Below, one piece after another: positions 1 through 8,201 of a stretch of DNA of 12,148 bases. A program made the translations under genes and the position numbers. The stretch comes from Xanthobacteraceae bacterium (GTDB lineage Bacteria; Pseudomonadota; Alphaproteobacteria; Rhizobiales; Xanthobacteraceae): assembly GCA_030037185.1 (NCBI GenBank), contig JASHRR010001299.1, positions 1-12,148 on the forward strand, written 5' to 3'. The notes under the pieces were generated by a model. The model saw nothing but the letters and a program-made list of their open reading frames with translations, had not been told where the DNA came from and made no database searches. Each line of letters opens with the position of its first letter. Within the stretch, counting starts at the first letter, position 1.

Positions 1-3000
1 CTGGCATCGGCCTGCTGGAACGCCTCGAAGATCAGCTTCTGCTTTTCCGATGCGATCCCGATACCGCTGTCCTCCACGCTGAATGCGGCGACCTGTTGGG
101 CCTTGCTGAGCGCCGGATGACCAACGCTCCAGCCGGCGGTCACCAAATTGACCCGCAGCTCGATGCGGCCCCGGGCCGTGAACTTGAATGCGTTCGACAG
201 AAGATTCTTGAGAATCTGCTCAAGACGCTTGGGATCGCTCTCGATCGCAGATGGGAGTCCATCCGCGAAATCAATATTGAAGGCAAGATCCTTGGCCTCA
301 GCTATGTGGCGGAAGGTGCGGTTAATATTAGCGCTCAGATGAACGAAAGGTATTTCCTGGATTTCGAGGGTTACAGTACCGGACTCGATCTTGGAAAGGT
401 CCAATATGTCGTTGATCAGATGCAGCAGGTCGGATCCTGACGAATTGATGTTGCGGCAGAACTCCACCTGCTTCTCGGACAATGCGCCCGACGGATTTTC
501 CGCGAGTTGCTGACTGAGAATGATGATGGAATTGAGCGGCGTGCGCAGCTCATGAGACATGTTGGCGAGAAATTCCGACTTATACTTCGACGTGAGTGCG
601 AGCTCGGCAGCCTTCTCTTGAAGCGCGAATCGCGCTTGCTCGACTTCCTCGTTCTTGCGTTCAACCTCGGCATTCTGCTCGGCAAGCAGTTTCGCTTTTG
701 CGGCCAGCTCTTCATTGGTCCGCTGAAGCTCGTTCTGGCGCGATCGCAGCTGGACGGTCAGCCGTTGCGACTGATCGAGCAGGCCTTCGGTGCGCATTGT
801 CGCCTCGATGGTGTGGAAGACAGCGCCGATACTGACAGTCAGCTGATCGAGGAATGCAAGATTGATCTCGCTAAAGCGGTGCACGGTGGTGAGCTCGACG
901 ACAGCTTTCGTCTCTCCCTCGAATAGAATGGGGAGCACAACAATGCTTACGCGCGGTGCTTCACCCAGGCTGGAGGATATGCCGAAGAATTCCGGCGGAA
1001 CGTCATTGAGCAGAATGCGCTTTTTCTCCAGGGCGCATTGCCCGACCAGCCCCTCTCCCAGGCGGATGGTGTTGATCAGGCGTGCGGCATGCGCGTAGCT
1101 GGACAGCAACCGCAGCACCCGATCTTGTTCACTGCCGCTGAGATGATAGATCGTGCCCTGGTGGGCCCTGACCACCGGACTAAGTTCGCTCAACAGCAAA
1201 CGACCGACGGTGCCGAGGTCCCGCTGCCCCTGGAGCATTCCGGCAAATCTGGCGAGGTTCGTCTTGAGCCAATCCTGCTCACGATTGCGCTCGGTCGTTT
1301 CGCGCAGATTGGCGATCATCGTATTGATATTGTCTTTCAGTTCGGCCACTTCACCGCGAGCGTCGACCTGGATCGAGCGCGTGAGATCACCCTTGGTCAC
1401 CGCCGTAGCAACGTCGGCGATTGCGCGAACCTGGCCGGTGAGGTTGGCGGCAAGAAGGTTGACGTTGCCAGTGAGATCCTTCCAGGTGCCGGCGGCGCCC
1501 GGGACGTTCGCCTGTCTGCCAAGGCGCCCTTCAACGCCGACCTCACGCGCGACGGTCGTCACCTGATCGGCGAAAGTTGCGAGGGTATCGATCATGTTGT
1601 TGATGGTGTCGGTGAGGGCAGCGACCTCGCCCTTGGCGTGCACAGTGAGGCGCTGATTGAGATTACCGTTCGCCACCGCGGTCACCACCTTGACGATGCC
1701 GCGGACCTGCTCGGTCAAGTTGGAGGCCATCAAATTGACGTTGTCGGTGAGGTCCTTCCAGGTGCCGGCGACCCCGGGCACCACCGCTTGGCCGCCGAGC
1801 TTGCCTTCAGTGCCGACCTCGCGCGCCACGCGGCTGACTTCGCCGGCAAATGCATTAAGCTGGTCGACCATGGTGTTGATGGTATTCTTCAGTTCCAGGA
1901 TCTCGCCTTTGACGTCGACTGTAATCTTGCGGCCGAGATCGCCGCGCGCCACGGCGGTCGTCACCTCAGCGATGTGACGGACCTGCGCAGTGAGATTGCC
2001 GCCCATGGTGTTGACGTTGTCGGTCAGGTCCTTCCATATCCCTGCCACGCCCGGAACCACTGCCTGCACACCGAGCCGGCCCTCGGTGCCGACCTCCCTG
2101 GCGACGCGGGTCACTTCGGAGGCGAACGAGCGAAGCTGCTCGACCATGGTGTTGATTGCTTCCTTGAGTTGCAGGATCTCGCCGCGGACGTCGACCGTGA
2201 TCTTCTTGGAGAGATCGCCGTTCGCCACCGCCACGGTGATTTCAGCGATATTGCGAACCTGGCCGGTAAGGTTCGATGCCATAAAGTTCACATTGTCCGT
2301 GAGGTCTTTCCACGTACCGGCCGCACCCGGCACCGCCGCCTGACCGCCGAGCTTGCCCTCGGTGCCAACCTCACGAGCCACACGGGTCACCTCCGAGGCA
2401 AACGCGGATAGCTGATCGACCATGGTGTTGATAGTGTTCTTCAGCTCGAGGATCTCTCCGCGCACGTTCACTGTGATCTTTTTGGACAGATCACCATTCG
2501 CCACCGCCGTCGTCACCTCGGCGATGTTGCGAACCTGGCCGGTCAGGTTTGACGCCATGAAGTTCACGTTGTCGGTGAGGTCCTTCCAGGTGCCCGCGGC
2601 GCCGGACACGACCGCCTGGCCGTCGAGCTTGCCATCGGTGCCGACTTCGCGCGCCACGCGGGTCACCTCGGAAGCGAAGCCGTTGAGCTGATCGACCATC
2701 GTATTGACGGTATTCTTCAGCGCCAGAATCTCGCCTCTCACGTCGACGGTGATCTTGCGTGAGAGGTCTCCCTTCGCGACGGCGGTCGTCACCTCGGCGA
2801 TGTTGCGGACCTGGCTGGTGAGGTTGGACGCCATGAAGTTGACGTTCTCGGTGAGGTCCTTCCAGGTGCCGGCGACGCCGGGCACCACGGCTTGACCGCC
2901 GAGCTTGCCCTCGGTACCGACCTCGCGTGCAACGCGAGTCACCTCGAACGAGAAGCCGTTGAGCTGGTCGACCATGGTGTTGATGGTTTCCTTCAACTCC

Positions 3001-4007
3001 AGTATTTCGCCTCTCACATCGACGGTGATCTTGCGCGAGAGATCGCCGCGCGCGACTGCCGTCGTGACCTGAGCGATGTTGCGGACCTGCGCGGTGAGGT
3101 TGGTCGCCATGGCATTCACCGAGTCGGTGAGATCCTTCCAGGTGCCAGCCGTGCCCGGTACGGCGGCCTGACCTCCGAGGCGGCCTTCGGTGCCGACCTC
3201 ACGGGCTACCCGGGTCACCTCGGAAGCGAACGAGCGGAGCTGGTCCACCATCGTGTTGATCGCTTCCTTGAGCTGCAAAATCTCGCCGCGGACGTCGACG
3301 GTGATTTTCTTCGACAAGTCGCCGCTGGCGACCGCGATGGTCACCTCGGCGATGTTGCGAACCTGCGCGGTCAGATTGCCGGCCATCCGGTTGACGGAAT
3401 CAGTGAGCTCCTTCCAAACGCCAGACGCGCCCCTGACCCGCGCCTGACCGCCAAGCTTGCCCTCGGTGCCGACCTCGCGGGCGACGCGGGTGACCTCCGT
3501 GGTAAAAACAGCCAGCTGCTCGATCATCGTGTTGACGAGCTTAGCGGAGCGAAGAAACTCGCCCTTGAGCGGACGCCCATCCACCTCGAGTTCCATCACT
3601 TGCCCGAGGTCGCCCTTGGCCACCGCCCCAATCGTCCGCGCAATCTGCGTTGTCGGTCTGACGAGGTCGTCCAGCAGGGAGTTGAAGCAGTCGACTTTGG
3701 CGGCCCAACCGCCAATCGCGCCGGGGACCGACATGCGCTGCGTGAGCTGGCCTTGTCGGCCAACCGAGCGGCTCAGTCGCTCCGCTTCGTGCGACAGCCG
3801 GGCCTCGTGCGAGACGGCTTGATTGAAGGCCGCGGCGATTTGCCCATCTATCCCATCCCAGTTCGATGGCAATCGCACGGAAAAATTACCATCACGAAAG
3901 GCCAGCATTGTCCCCAGGATGTGCCTCGACCTGGCCTCTGCGGTGCCATTCCCGGTTTGCCTTTTCGTCTTGGTCGATCTCTTGGAGCGGATCATCGTTT
4001 CCGTCAT
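1..4007 (-). CDS. Poly-HAMP hybrid-type sensor histidine kinase, C-terminus cut by window edge
   Basis: Soluble sensor kinase: it autophosphorylates on histidine and passes the phosphate to a response-regulator domain, which in this family is often fused beyond the point where the window ends. The minus-strand frame is open from 4007 to base 1 (1335 codons seen). Order by residue: a short basic N-terminus; a HAMP-like segment near 30-60 (motif GNFSVRLP); a tandem HAMP array at about 117-902; a GAF domain at about 925-1070; a charged coiled coil at about 1070-1135; HisKA with SHELRTPLN and phospho-acceptor H1152 (codon 552-554); then HATPase with N-box NLLSNAFKF (about N1272) and G1 box DSGIGIA (D1313). 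No membrane segment or signal peptide is visible, so it is probably cytoplasmic and its HAMPs are not the usual membrane-adjacent linker. The start is uncertain: in-frame ATGs also lie at 4040 and 4073, none with a good Shine-Dalgarno. I chose 4007 because the resulting N-terminus fits my memory of the family. An extension would add 11 or 22 residues. Confidence 0.93.
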   Translation of the reverse strand, partial: MTETMIRSKRSTKTKRQTGNGTAEARSRHILGTMLAFRDGNFSVRLPSNWDGIDGQIAAAFNQAVSHEARLSHEAERLSRSVGRQGQLTQRMSVPGAIGGWAAKVDCFNSLLDDLVRPTTQIARTIGAVAKGDLGQVMELEVDGRPLKGEFLRSAKLVNTMIEQLAVFTTEVTRVAREVGTEGKLGGQARVRGASGVWKELTDSVNRMAGNLTAQVRNIAEVTIAVASGDLSKKITVDVRGEILQLKEAINTMVDQLRSFASEVTRVAREVGTEGRLGGQAAVPGTAGTWKDLTDSVNAMATNLTAQVRNIAQVTTAVARGDLSRKITVDVRGEILELKETINTMVDQLNGFSFEVTRVAREVGTEGKLGGQAVVPGVAGTWKDLTENVNFMASNLTSQVRNIAEVTTAVAKGDLSRKITVDVRGEILALKNTVNTMVDQLNGFASEVTRVAREVGTDGKLDGQAVVSGAAGTWKDLTDNVNFMASNLTGQVRNIAEVTTAVANGDLSKKITVNVRGEILELKNTINTMVDQLSAFASEVTRVAREVGTEGKLGGQAAVPGAAGTWKDLTDNVNFMASNLTGQVRNIAEITVAVANGDLSKKITVDVRGEILQLKEAINTMVEQLRSFASEVTRVAREVGTEGRLGVQAVVPGVAGIWKDLTDNVNTMGGNLTAQVRHIAEVTTAVARGDLGRKITVDVKGEILELKNTINTMVDQLNAFAGEVSRVAREVGTEGKLGGQAVVPGVAGTWKDLTDNVNLMASNLTEQVRGIVKVVTAVANGNLNQRLTVHAKGEVAALTDTINNMIDTLATFADQVTTVAREVGVEGRLGRQANVPGAAGTWKDLTGNVNLLAANLTGQVRAIADVATAVTKGDLTRSIQVDARGEVAELKDNINTMIANLRETTERNREQDWLKTNLARFAGMLQGQRDLGTVGRLLLSELSPVVRAHQGTIYHLSGSEQDRVLRLLSSYAHAARLINTIRLGEGLVGQCALEKKRILLNDVPPEFFGISSSLGEAPRVSIVVLPILFEGETKAVVELTTVHRFSEINLAFLDQLTVSIGAVFHTIEATMRTEGLLDQSQRLTVQLRSRQNELQRTNEELAAKAKLLAEQNAEVERKNEEVEQARFALQEKAAELALTSKYKSEFLANMSHELRTPLNSIIILSQQLAENPSGALSEKQVEFCRNINSSGSDLLHLINDILDLSKIESGTVTLEIQEIPFVHLSANINRTFRHIAEAKDLAFNIDFADGLPSAIESDPKRLEQILKNLLSNAFKFTARGRIELRVNLVTAGWSVGHPALSKAQQVAAFSVEDSGIGIASEKQKLIFEAFQQADA
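1300..3660 (-). repeat. Tandem 276-bp (92-residue) HAMP repeat array inside the kinase gene
   Basis: The codons for the motif NTM(V/I)(D/E)QL, or its divergent form, recur on the minus strand with the same base of the motif at 1314, 1590, 1866, 2142, 2418, 2694, 2970, 3246 and 3522. That is nine sites with exactly 276 bp between each neighbouring pair. Each unit encodes a HAMP core ([27 protein letters not shown] pattern) followed by a second conserved half ([16 protein letters not shown] and [11 protein letters not shown]). The six central units are most alike. The outer ones, near 1314, 1590 and 3522, have diverged. The second half of each unit may itself be a divergent HAMP, as described for poly-HAMP proteins with alternating types; I infer this rather than see it. 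Confidence 0.92.
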
Positions 4008-4172
4008 GACGCACACGATATGAGCTTCTGCGACGAGCATCTCAGGCTTAGCCCGGAGTGCCTCTTCGCGCATGATCGGCGCAGAAAGCTGCCTTGTTGA
4101 ATGGCGAGGATCGATCCATCTGCATCAGCCCAGCCGCTGCCGAAGCTGCCAGATCTTCCAAGCGCGCTTAGT

Positions 4173-4203
4173 TATCTAGAATATCAACGTATATGGAAGT
4201 CAA
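4173..4203 (-). promoter_or_regulatory. Possible sigma-70-like promoter for the kinase gene
   Basis: On the minus strand a TTGACT box (4198-4203, five of six consensus bases) is followed 17 bp later by TCTAGA (4175-4180), or 19 bp later by TAGATA (4173-4178). Both are weak -10 matches. The site lies in an AT-rich pocket about 100-170 bp upstream of the candidate kinase starts and points toward the gene. The support is only motif and position. Confidence 0.3.
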
Positions 4204-4897
4204 GGCGGTCGTTTTTTGCGCAGAAAGCCGGAACAACAAAGCCCAAGGGTCTGGCAATTTGCGCCGCGGGAATCGCGGGCTGAGACTACAGGTCTCACCA
4301 TGCATCCCCACCCGGCAGGTCGCAGATGACCAACGTGTCATGTGCGAATGTATCAGATCGACGCATGGATTGCACGTCGCAGGCACCGCAAGAGTCCGGT
4401 TGACAGGTCTGGCCGTTGCGGCAGCGGGAAGCTTGCAGAAAATTACCAATATCTCTGCCGGATTTGGGCGCCTGACAATCTGCGATCTTATCGGAGTGCA
4501 AAATAATGGATGACTCTGACCATAGTCAATCGGATGCTAAAGCTCTGAAAGTAACTGCATCGATCGCCGCGACAATCTTGCACGATTCCCGCCGAGCGTG
4601 GCAGATTCCGGCCGAATGCGCGCCGCCCCACCTGATGCCCGCGCATGACATAAGCCGCTGCGTCACGCGGCACTGCGATCGGCATCACAAACCGGGCCTT
4701 TATTTGCACCTTCCGATCGGCTCGCGAATCATAACAGCTCGGCGATAAGGGCTCGTTGCCGCCGTTCTGTTTTAGCGTTCATTTTGGTAAATAAATGGAT
4801 GTGCATGCACGCAAAAATGCGATCGCGCTTCAGCAGCCAAATGGCTCTTACACACTCCGGGGAATCTAATTGGTTTGGACATGCGCGATGCCCGTCG
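4204..4897. other. Long intergenic stretch with no recognisable gene
   Basis: Between the kinase upstream region and the end of the dehydrogenase gene I see only short, overlapping open frames on both strands (the longest about 106 codons) with no motif, no convincing ribosome binding site and arginine- or cysteine-rich translations typical of chance frames. Small symmetric sequences are present: TGAGAC/GTCTCA around a 5-nt loop (4281-4297) and the palindrome GTGCATGCAC (4801-4810). An unrecognised small RNA or a badly decayed gene cannot be excluded. Confidence 0.5.
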
Positions 4898-4919
4898 CCT
4901 CCCACGCGTGCGCGGGAGG
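4898..4919 (-). terminator. Hairpin downstream of the dehydrogenase gene, weak terminator candidate
   Basis: CCTCCC and GGGAGG (6-bp arms, with further partial CG pairing inside) flank a 10-nt centre about 50 nt after the dehydrogenase stop codon. On the minus strand no run of T follows, so a classic intrinsic terminator is not supported. It could be a stabilising 3' stem-loop or chance. Confidence 0.25.
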
Positions 4920-4968
4920 ACAGAGGAGGAGGAAACCACCGGCGTCAATCAAGCGAGAAGGCAGTCGT

Positions 4969-6747
4969 CTACAGAGCGAAGACATAGAGCATCGACGCCG
5001 TCGATGTGTTCTTGAGTTCGGGCGCCTGGGGAATGATGTTCTGCGGCTGCCGCGAACCTGCGAGCACCGCCACATACTGCTTGCCGTTCACGGCATAGCT
5101 GATAGCCGGGGCATTGATGCCGGTGCCGACATTGAAACTCCACAATTCCTTGAGCGTCCTCGCATCATAAGCGCTGAACGTGCCGTCGATGTGTCCGAGG
5201 AAGACGAGATTGCCGGCAGTCGCCAGCGCACCGGCGAAATTCGCGTAGTCGAGCCGAAGGTTCGCCTTGATCTCGCCCATGGTCGGGTCCACGGCCTTGA
5301 GGGCGCCGTAAAGGCGTGGGTCCGGAGCCTTGAACGGCCCGCCGGTGAAGCGCTCACGCGCTCTCACGGGGCCGCCCTGGTCGTCGCGATCTTTCTGCTC
5401 GACCGTCAGGGTGGAACTGCACCCCTCGATCGACGGGATATAGATCAGTCCCAGTTGCGGATTGTAGGCGCTGGGCTGCCAGTTCTTGCCACCAGATACC
5501 GAGGGGCACAGCTTGTCGCCGACCGGCCGCGCCCGCGTGCCGTGGCTTCCCGGCGTATAGATCTGCGTGTCTGCTTTGGGATCGTAATTGAGCGGCTTGC
5601 CGGTCTTGGGATCGAGCCCGGGAGTCCAGTTCAACTGATCGACATACTGCTTGCCGGCGATGAACGAGCCGTTGATGCGGTCGAGCGTATAGAAGAAGCC
5701 GTTGCGCGCCGCATGGACCACGAGCTTGCGATCCTCACCACTAATTTTCGCATCAATGATGGGATGTTCGGAAATCTCGTCGAAATCATAGGGGTCGTTC
5801 GGGGTGTACTGGTAGCCCCACTTGATCTTGCCGTCGTTCGGGCTGATGGCAAGCACGCTGGCGGCCCATTTATTGTCACCTGGCCGGTACTCTGTGTCGA
5901 AGTCCGGGCCCGCATTGCCAATGCCCTGGTAGAACGTGTCGGACTGCGGATCGTAGGTCGCAGTCTCCCAGACCGACCCGCCGCCGTGGCGCCAGTGCTC
6001 CTTGCCGCCTTTCCAGGTCTCGCTACCGGCTTCGCCGGCGCCCGGGATCGTGTAGGTGCGCCACGCTGCTTTACCGGTGTTGAGATCGGTTGCCTCGATG
6101 AAACCCCGGATGCCGTATTCGCCGCCGGCAGGCCCCACGATGGCGAGGTCGCGGATGACGAGAGGAGCGACGGTGAGCGTCTCGCCGAGGGCGGGGTCAG
6201 CGACCTTGCGCTCCCAGGCCACTTCGCCGGTCGCCTTGCTTATGGCGAACATGCGGCCATCGAGCGCGATCGAGATGACTTTGTCTTTCCACAGTGCGAC
6301 GCCCCGGTTATTCACGCCGCAGCATGCGACATCGCCTGCCCAGGCGCGATCGGTACCGGGGTCCATTTTCCATTTGATGATGCCGCGCTTTCCGGAGGAG
6401 AGATCGATGGCATAGACCGAACCCCAGCCATCCGGCACGTACATCATGCCGTCCTCGACGAGCGGCGTTGCTTCGAGATTGCCGAACGCATAGCGCCCGC
6501 CGCTCTGGAAGCCGGACAGTGCCACCGTGAAGGCCAGCTTGAGGTTCTTCACCGTGTCGGTGTTGACGTCCTTAAGCAGCGAGAAGCGATGGCCCTGGTA
6601 ATTGCCGTGATGGAGAATCCAGTTCTGGGGCTCGCGTTGCACATTGAGCGCGCGTTCCTGCGTCATGTCGGCCGCGCAGGCTGGCGCGACCGCCGTTGCC
6701 ATCAGCAGTGAGCTCGTGAAAGCGACAGCGTGAATTTTTGTGGTCAT
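4969..6747 (-). CDS. PQQ-dependent methanol/ethanol-family alcohol dehydrogenase with lanthanide-type Asp pair
   Basis: Periplasmic quinoprotein that oxidises alcohols (possibly aldehydes) with PQQ and a metal, passing electrons to a cytochrome c. It has 592 residues with a Sec signal peptide (1-25, cleavage after ACA likely). Family landmarks in order: E92 in NLEATP; the vicinal disulfide pair C142-C143; metal ligand E210 in GGEYGIRG; N278 in GIGN; the catalytic region DPYDFDE with D321 and D323; R348 in HAARNGFFY; N422-W423 in GGKNWQP; and GINAP plus NGKQYVAV near the end, completing the eight-bladed propeller. In lanthanide enzymes (XoxF, PedH, ExaF) an Asp two residues after the catalytic Asp binds the metal, where calcium enzymes have Ala, Ser or Thr; here it is Asp. 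There is no CxxCH, so no fused cytochrome domain. Start ATG at 6747 has a GGGGAG site 5 nt upstream. No PQQ synthesis, cytochrome or xoxJ-like gene is in the window, so the electron acceptor is encoded elsewhere. Substrate unknown; I do not assign xoxF or exaF. Confidence 0.95.
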   Translation of the reverse strand: MTTKIHAVAFTSSLLMATAVAPACAADMTQERALNVQREPQNWILHHGNYQGHRFSLLKDVNTDTVKNLKLAFTVALSGFQSGGRYAFGNLEATPLVEDGMMYVPDGWGSVYAIDLSSGKRGIIKWKMDPGTDRAWAGDVACCGVNNRGVALWKDKVISIALDGRMFAISKATGEVAWERKVADPALGETLTVAPLVIRDLAIVGPAGGEYGIRGFIEATDLNTGKAAWRTYTIPGAGEAGSETWKGGKEHWRHGGGSVWETATYDPQSDTFYQGIGNAGPDFDTEYRPGDNKWAASVLAISPNDGKIKWGYQYTPNDPYDFDEISEHPIIDAKISGEDRKLVVHAARNGFFYTLDRINGSFIAGKQYVDQLNWTPGLDPKTGKPLNYDPKADTQIYTPGSHGTRARPVGDKLCPSVSGGKNWQPSAYNPQLGLIYIPSIEGCSSTLTVEQKDRDDQGGPVRARERFTGGPFKAPDPRLYGALKAVDPTMGEIKANLRLDYANFAGALATAGNLVFLGHIDGTFSAYDARTLKELWSFNVGTGINAPAISYAVNGKQYVAVLAGSRQPQNIIPQAPELKNTSTASMLYVFAL

Positions 6748-6912
6748 GGCGTCTCCCCTTTTTTTAAGCCGTCGTCGCGCAGTCTGCTGTGCACGACGAG
6801 CAAGTGGACCAGCGTCCTTCGTGACGAAATCACCACGATCGCCCGCGCCTCGCGTCAGATACGTTTCTTTCCGTTAATTGGTGCCATTGCCGGACTCTGC
6901 CCCCGTTATCCG

Positions 6913-6931
6913 GCTAAGCTTTCCGCTTAGC
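6913..6931. promoter_or_regulatory. 19-bp inverted repeat upstream of the dehydrogenase, possible operator
   Basis: GCTAAGC and GCTTAGC (perfect 7-bp arms, 5-nt centre) sit about 165 bp upstream of the dehydrogenase start and 120 bp upstream of the plus-strand remnant at 7052. The site is next to an AT-rich pocket (6945-6975) that would suit promoters in either direction. It could be a regulator binding site or a small stem-loop. No regulator is identified. Confidence 0.35.
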
Positions 6932-7051
6932 GCAGATTGTGACAAGGTTATCAAATATACTTTAGCAAAGCAGTAGGCCATTTTTACGCGGTCAGACCAA
7001 AATGAGGCCCAAGCGCACAATGCCGGGCCGCAACAACCGCAGGAGGAGACG

Positions 7052-7468
7052 ATGCTCTATAAGAGCTTGATCGGTTTGGTCCGGCTGGCGGCGCTGGGGC
7101 GATATCGACGAGCAACGTTCACGCATCTCAAGACAGGCCCCCGACCGGAGTGGTCAGTCGGGACGCTTCGCCGCCCGCGGGCTTCCCGGCCAGCCCCTCC
7201 TTCGATCAGACCAAGGGGCCGGGGTCCCTTTCAGCAGGCCCAGCTGACACCGCAATGTCAGAACATCCCAAAACATCAGCACGGCGGATCAGATCGATGG
7301 CGAACGCGGCGACTATTCCATCGCTCGCTGTCTCCCAGGCGGCATGCCGCGGATGATGATGGCTTTCGAACCTCAATAATACATAATACATTATCTTGAT
7401 TGGCGGAAATGATCACTATCGCCGGATTGATGGACGCGATCGGCCAATGGATCGAGCCGACTTACCAA
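7052..7468 (+). pseudogene. Shattered gene for a secreted hypothetical protein (GMPRMMMAFEP / DGRDxP family)
   Basis: A strong ribosome site (AGGAGGAG, 7041-7048) precedes ATG 7052, which opens a signal-peptide-like start MLYKSLIGLV. The sense then hops between frames: GAISTSNVHASQD with FDQTKGPG (about 7096-7224), QQAQLTPQCQNI (7232-7267), then RCLPGGMPRMMMAFEPQ ending in TAA at 7377, then YIILIGGNDHYRRIDGRD (from 7387), then QWIEPTYQ (7445-7468). From memory, secreted hypothetical proteins of Bradyrhizobium and relatives carry the same landmarks in the same order (signal peptide, FDQTK, Q-APLTPEYQ, GMPRMM-FEP, TYIL, RRI-TDGRDWP, IEPTY-GYSIG), which is why I read this as one decayed gene. 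At least five frame changes are needed, and about six codons seem deleted after the TAA. The conserved second half after IEPTYQ is not recognisable, although an open frame continues to 7714. The function of the intact family is unknown to me. Confidence 0.72.
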
Positions 7469-7877
7469 TTCCAAGCGCGAGCCTTGCGTAGCTGGGGAAC
7501 CTCGAAGGCACCTGAAAAATCGCAGCCAGCAGCGGACAGTTCCGAGCGACAACCCCGCGTGTTCGCCGTCGACAGCGCCGACGACTTAGCCCTCCTTGAT
7601 CCGCCGGCGGATCTATTTCAAGTTCCTGGGCCCGGGGGCGACCATCAGGGAGTCCATTGGCATGCGGGCGCAACCCGCAAATTAGCAGGACGCCTGTTCG
7701 GCGAACCGAATTGACAAAGTTCGCGACGACGGGTGTTGCACCGCAGCCACGCCGCCAGGATCCTTGTCGAATGCGTAAGGAAGCAGACCGACAACCAAAA
7801 TTCTTGGTGCTTTGCCGACACGACTGATCGTCAGGTTTTTATCCAATCTCCTGCGGAATGGCGAGCAGTCGTAAATT
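7469..7877. other. Decayed or non-coding stretch after the pseudogene
   Basis: Two open frames lie here: the tail of a TTG/ATG-started frame ending at 7714 and a GTG-started 75-codon frame (7733-7960). Neither shows a recognisable domain or a good ribosome site. The first carries the IEPTYQ piece of the upstream remnant, so part of this DNA is probably its degenerate 3' end. I see no other feature. Confidence 0.4.
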
Positions 7878-7915
7878 GGCCCCGGCGCCGTTCAATCCTG
7901 TCCGGCGCTGGGGCC
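7878..7915 (+). repeat. Strong GC-rich inverted repeat upstream of the NepR-like ORF
   Basis: A 13-nt arm GGCCCCGGCGCCG (7878-7890) pairs with CGGCGCTGGGGCC (7903-7915) at 12 of 13 positions around a 12-nt loop. It ends 37 nt before the ATG at 7953. No T-run follows in the plus direction, so it is not a classic intrinsic terminator. It could form a stable RNA stem in a 5' leader or be the stem of a terminator lacking a U-tract. Confidence 0.6.
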
Positions 7916-7952
7916 GACGCCTATTTCCAGCACGATTCGAGCACGGTCACCA

Positions 7953-8201
7953 ATGGTTGATATGAATTTTCTTTCATCTGATCCCGCCAGTTTGGATACC
8001 CTGGGTCTGCATGGGCGCCGACCTAGACTTGGCGCCGACTTCCAGGCGATCCGTAACGCCGTACGCACCACGCCACGTTCGATCCATTCTCACGTGTTAA
8101 ACGAGCCATTACCCGAAAGGATTGCCGAGCTGCTGAGCCAGCTCGATCAGCAACTCAGGCAGCTCGATGAGCCAAAAGACGCCGGCGATGTAGCGCACTG
8201 A
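7953..8201 (+). CDS. Small NepR-like protein (possible anti-sigma factor of the general stress response)
   Basis: 82 residues. The segment HVLNEPLPERIAELLSQLD (48-65 and neighbours) resembles the helix-turn of NepR, typically xxVxxEPVPDRFxxLLxxLD, the alphaproteobacterial anti-sigma factor that holds sigma EcfG until phosphorylated PhyR binds NepR. The expected preceding helix (IGxxLRxxYDD) is poorly matched: here it reads FQAIRNAVRTTPRSIHS. The tail is acidic. Start ATG 7953 has no clear Shine-Dalgarno, and ATG 7962 is an alternative. No ecfG or phyR gene is beside it, so if real it is an orphan paralogue, perhaps tuning the stress response, or a relic. It could also be a chance resemblance in a short ORF. 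Confidence 0.5.
   Translation: MVDMNFLSSDPASLDTLGLHGRRPRLGADFQAIRNAVRTTPRSIHSHVLNEPLPERIAELLSQLDQQLRQLDEPKDAGDVAH

Noticed and set aside
1038..2411. A 457-codon plus-strand open frame with repeated His/Asp-rich units
   Set aside because: Its repeats are the antisense image of the 276-bp HAMP units; a repeat whose length is a multiple of three keeps any stop-free frame open. The same applies to the 402-codon frame at 2892-4100.
4870..6711. A 613-codon plus-strand open frame antisense to the dehydrogenase
   Set aside because: It mirrors the intact quinoprotein codon by codon, has no domain of its own, and long antisense frames are expected opposite high-GC coding sequence.
7400..7714. A 104-codon ORF as an independent gene
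   Set aside because: Its start region contains the IEPTYQ piece of the upstream shattered gene, has only a TTG or an unsupported ATG start, and shows no domain.
7733..7960. A GTG-started 75-codon ORF
   Set aside because: No ribosome site, no recognisable sequence, and it includes the GC hairpin at 7878-7915 and overlaps the NepR-like start.
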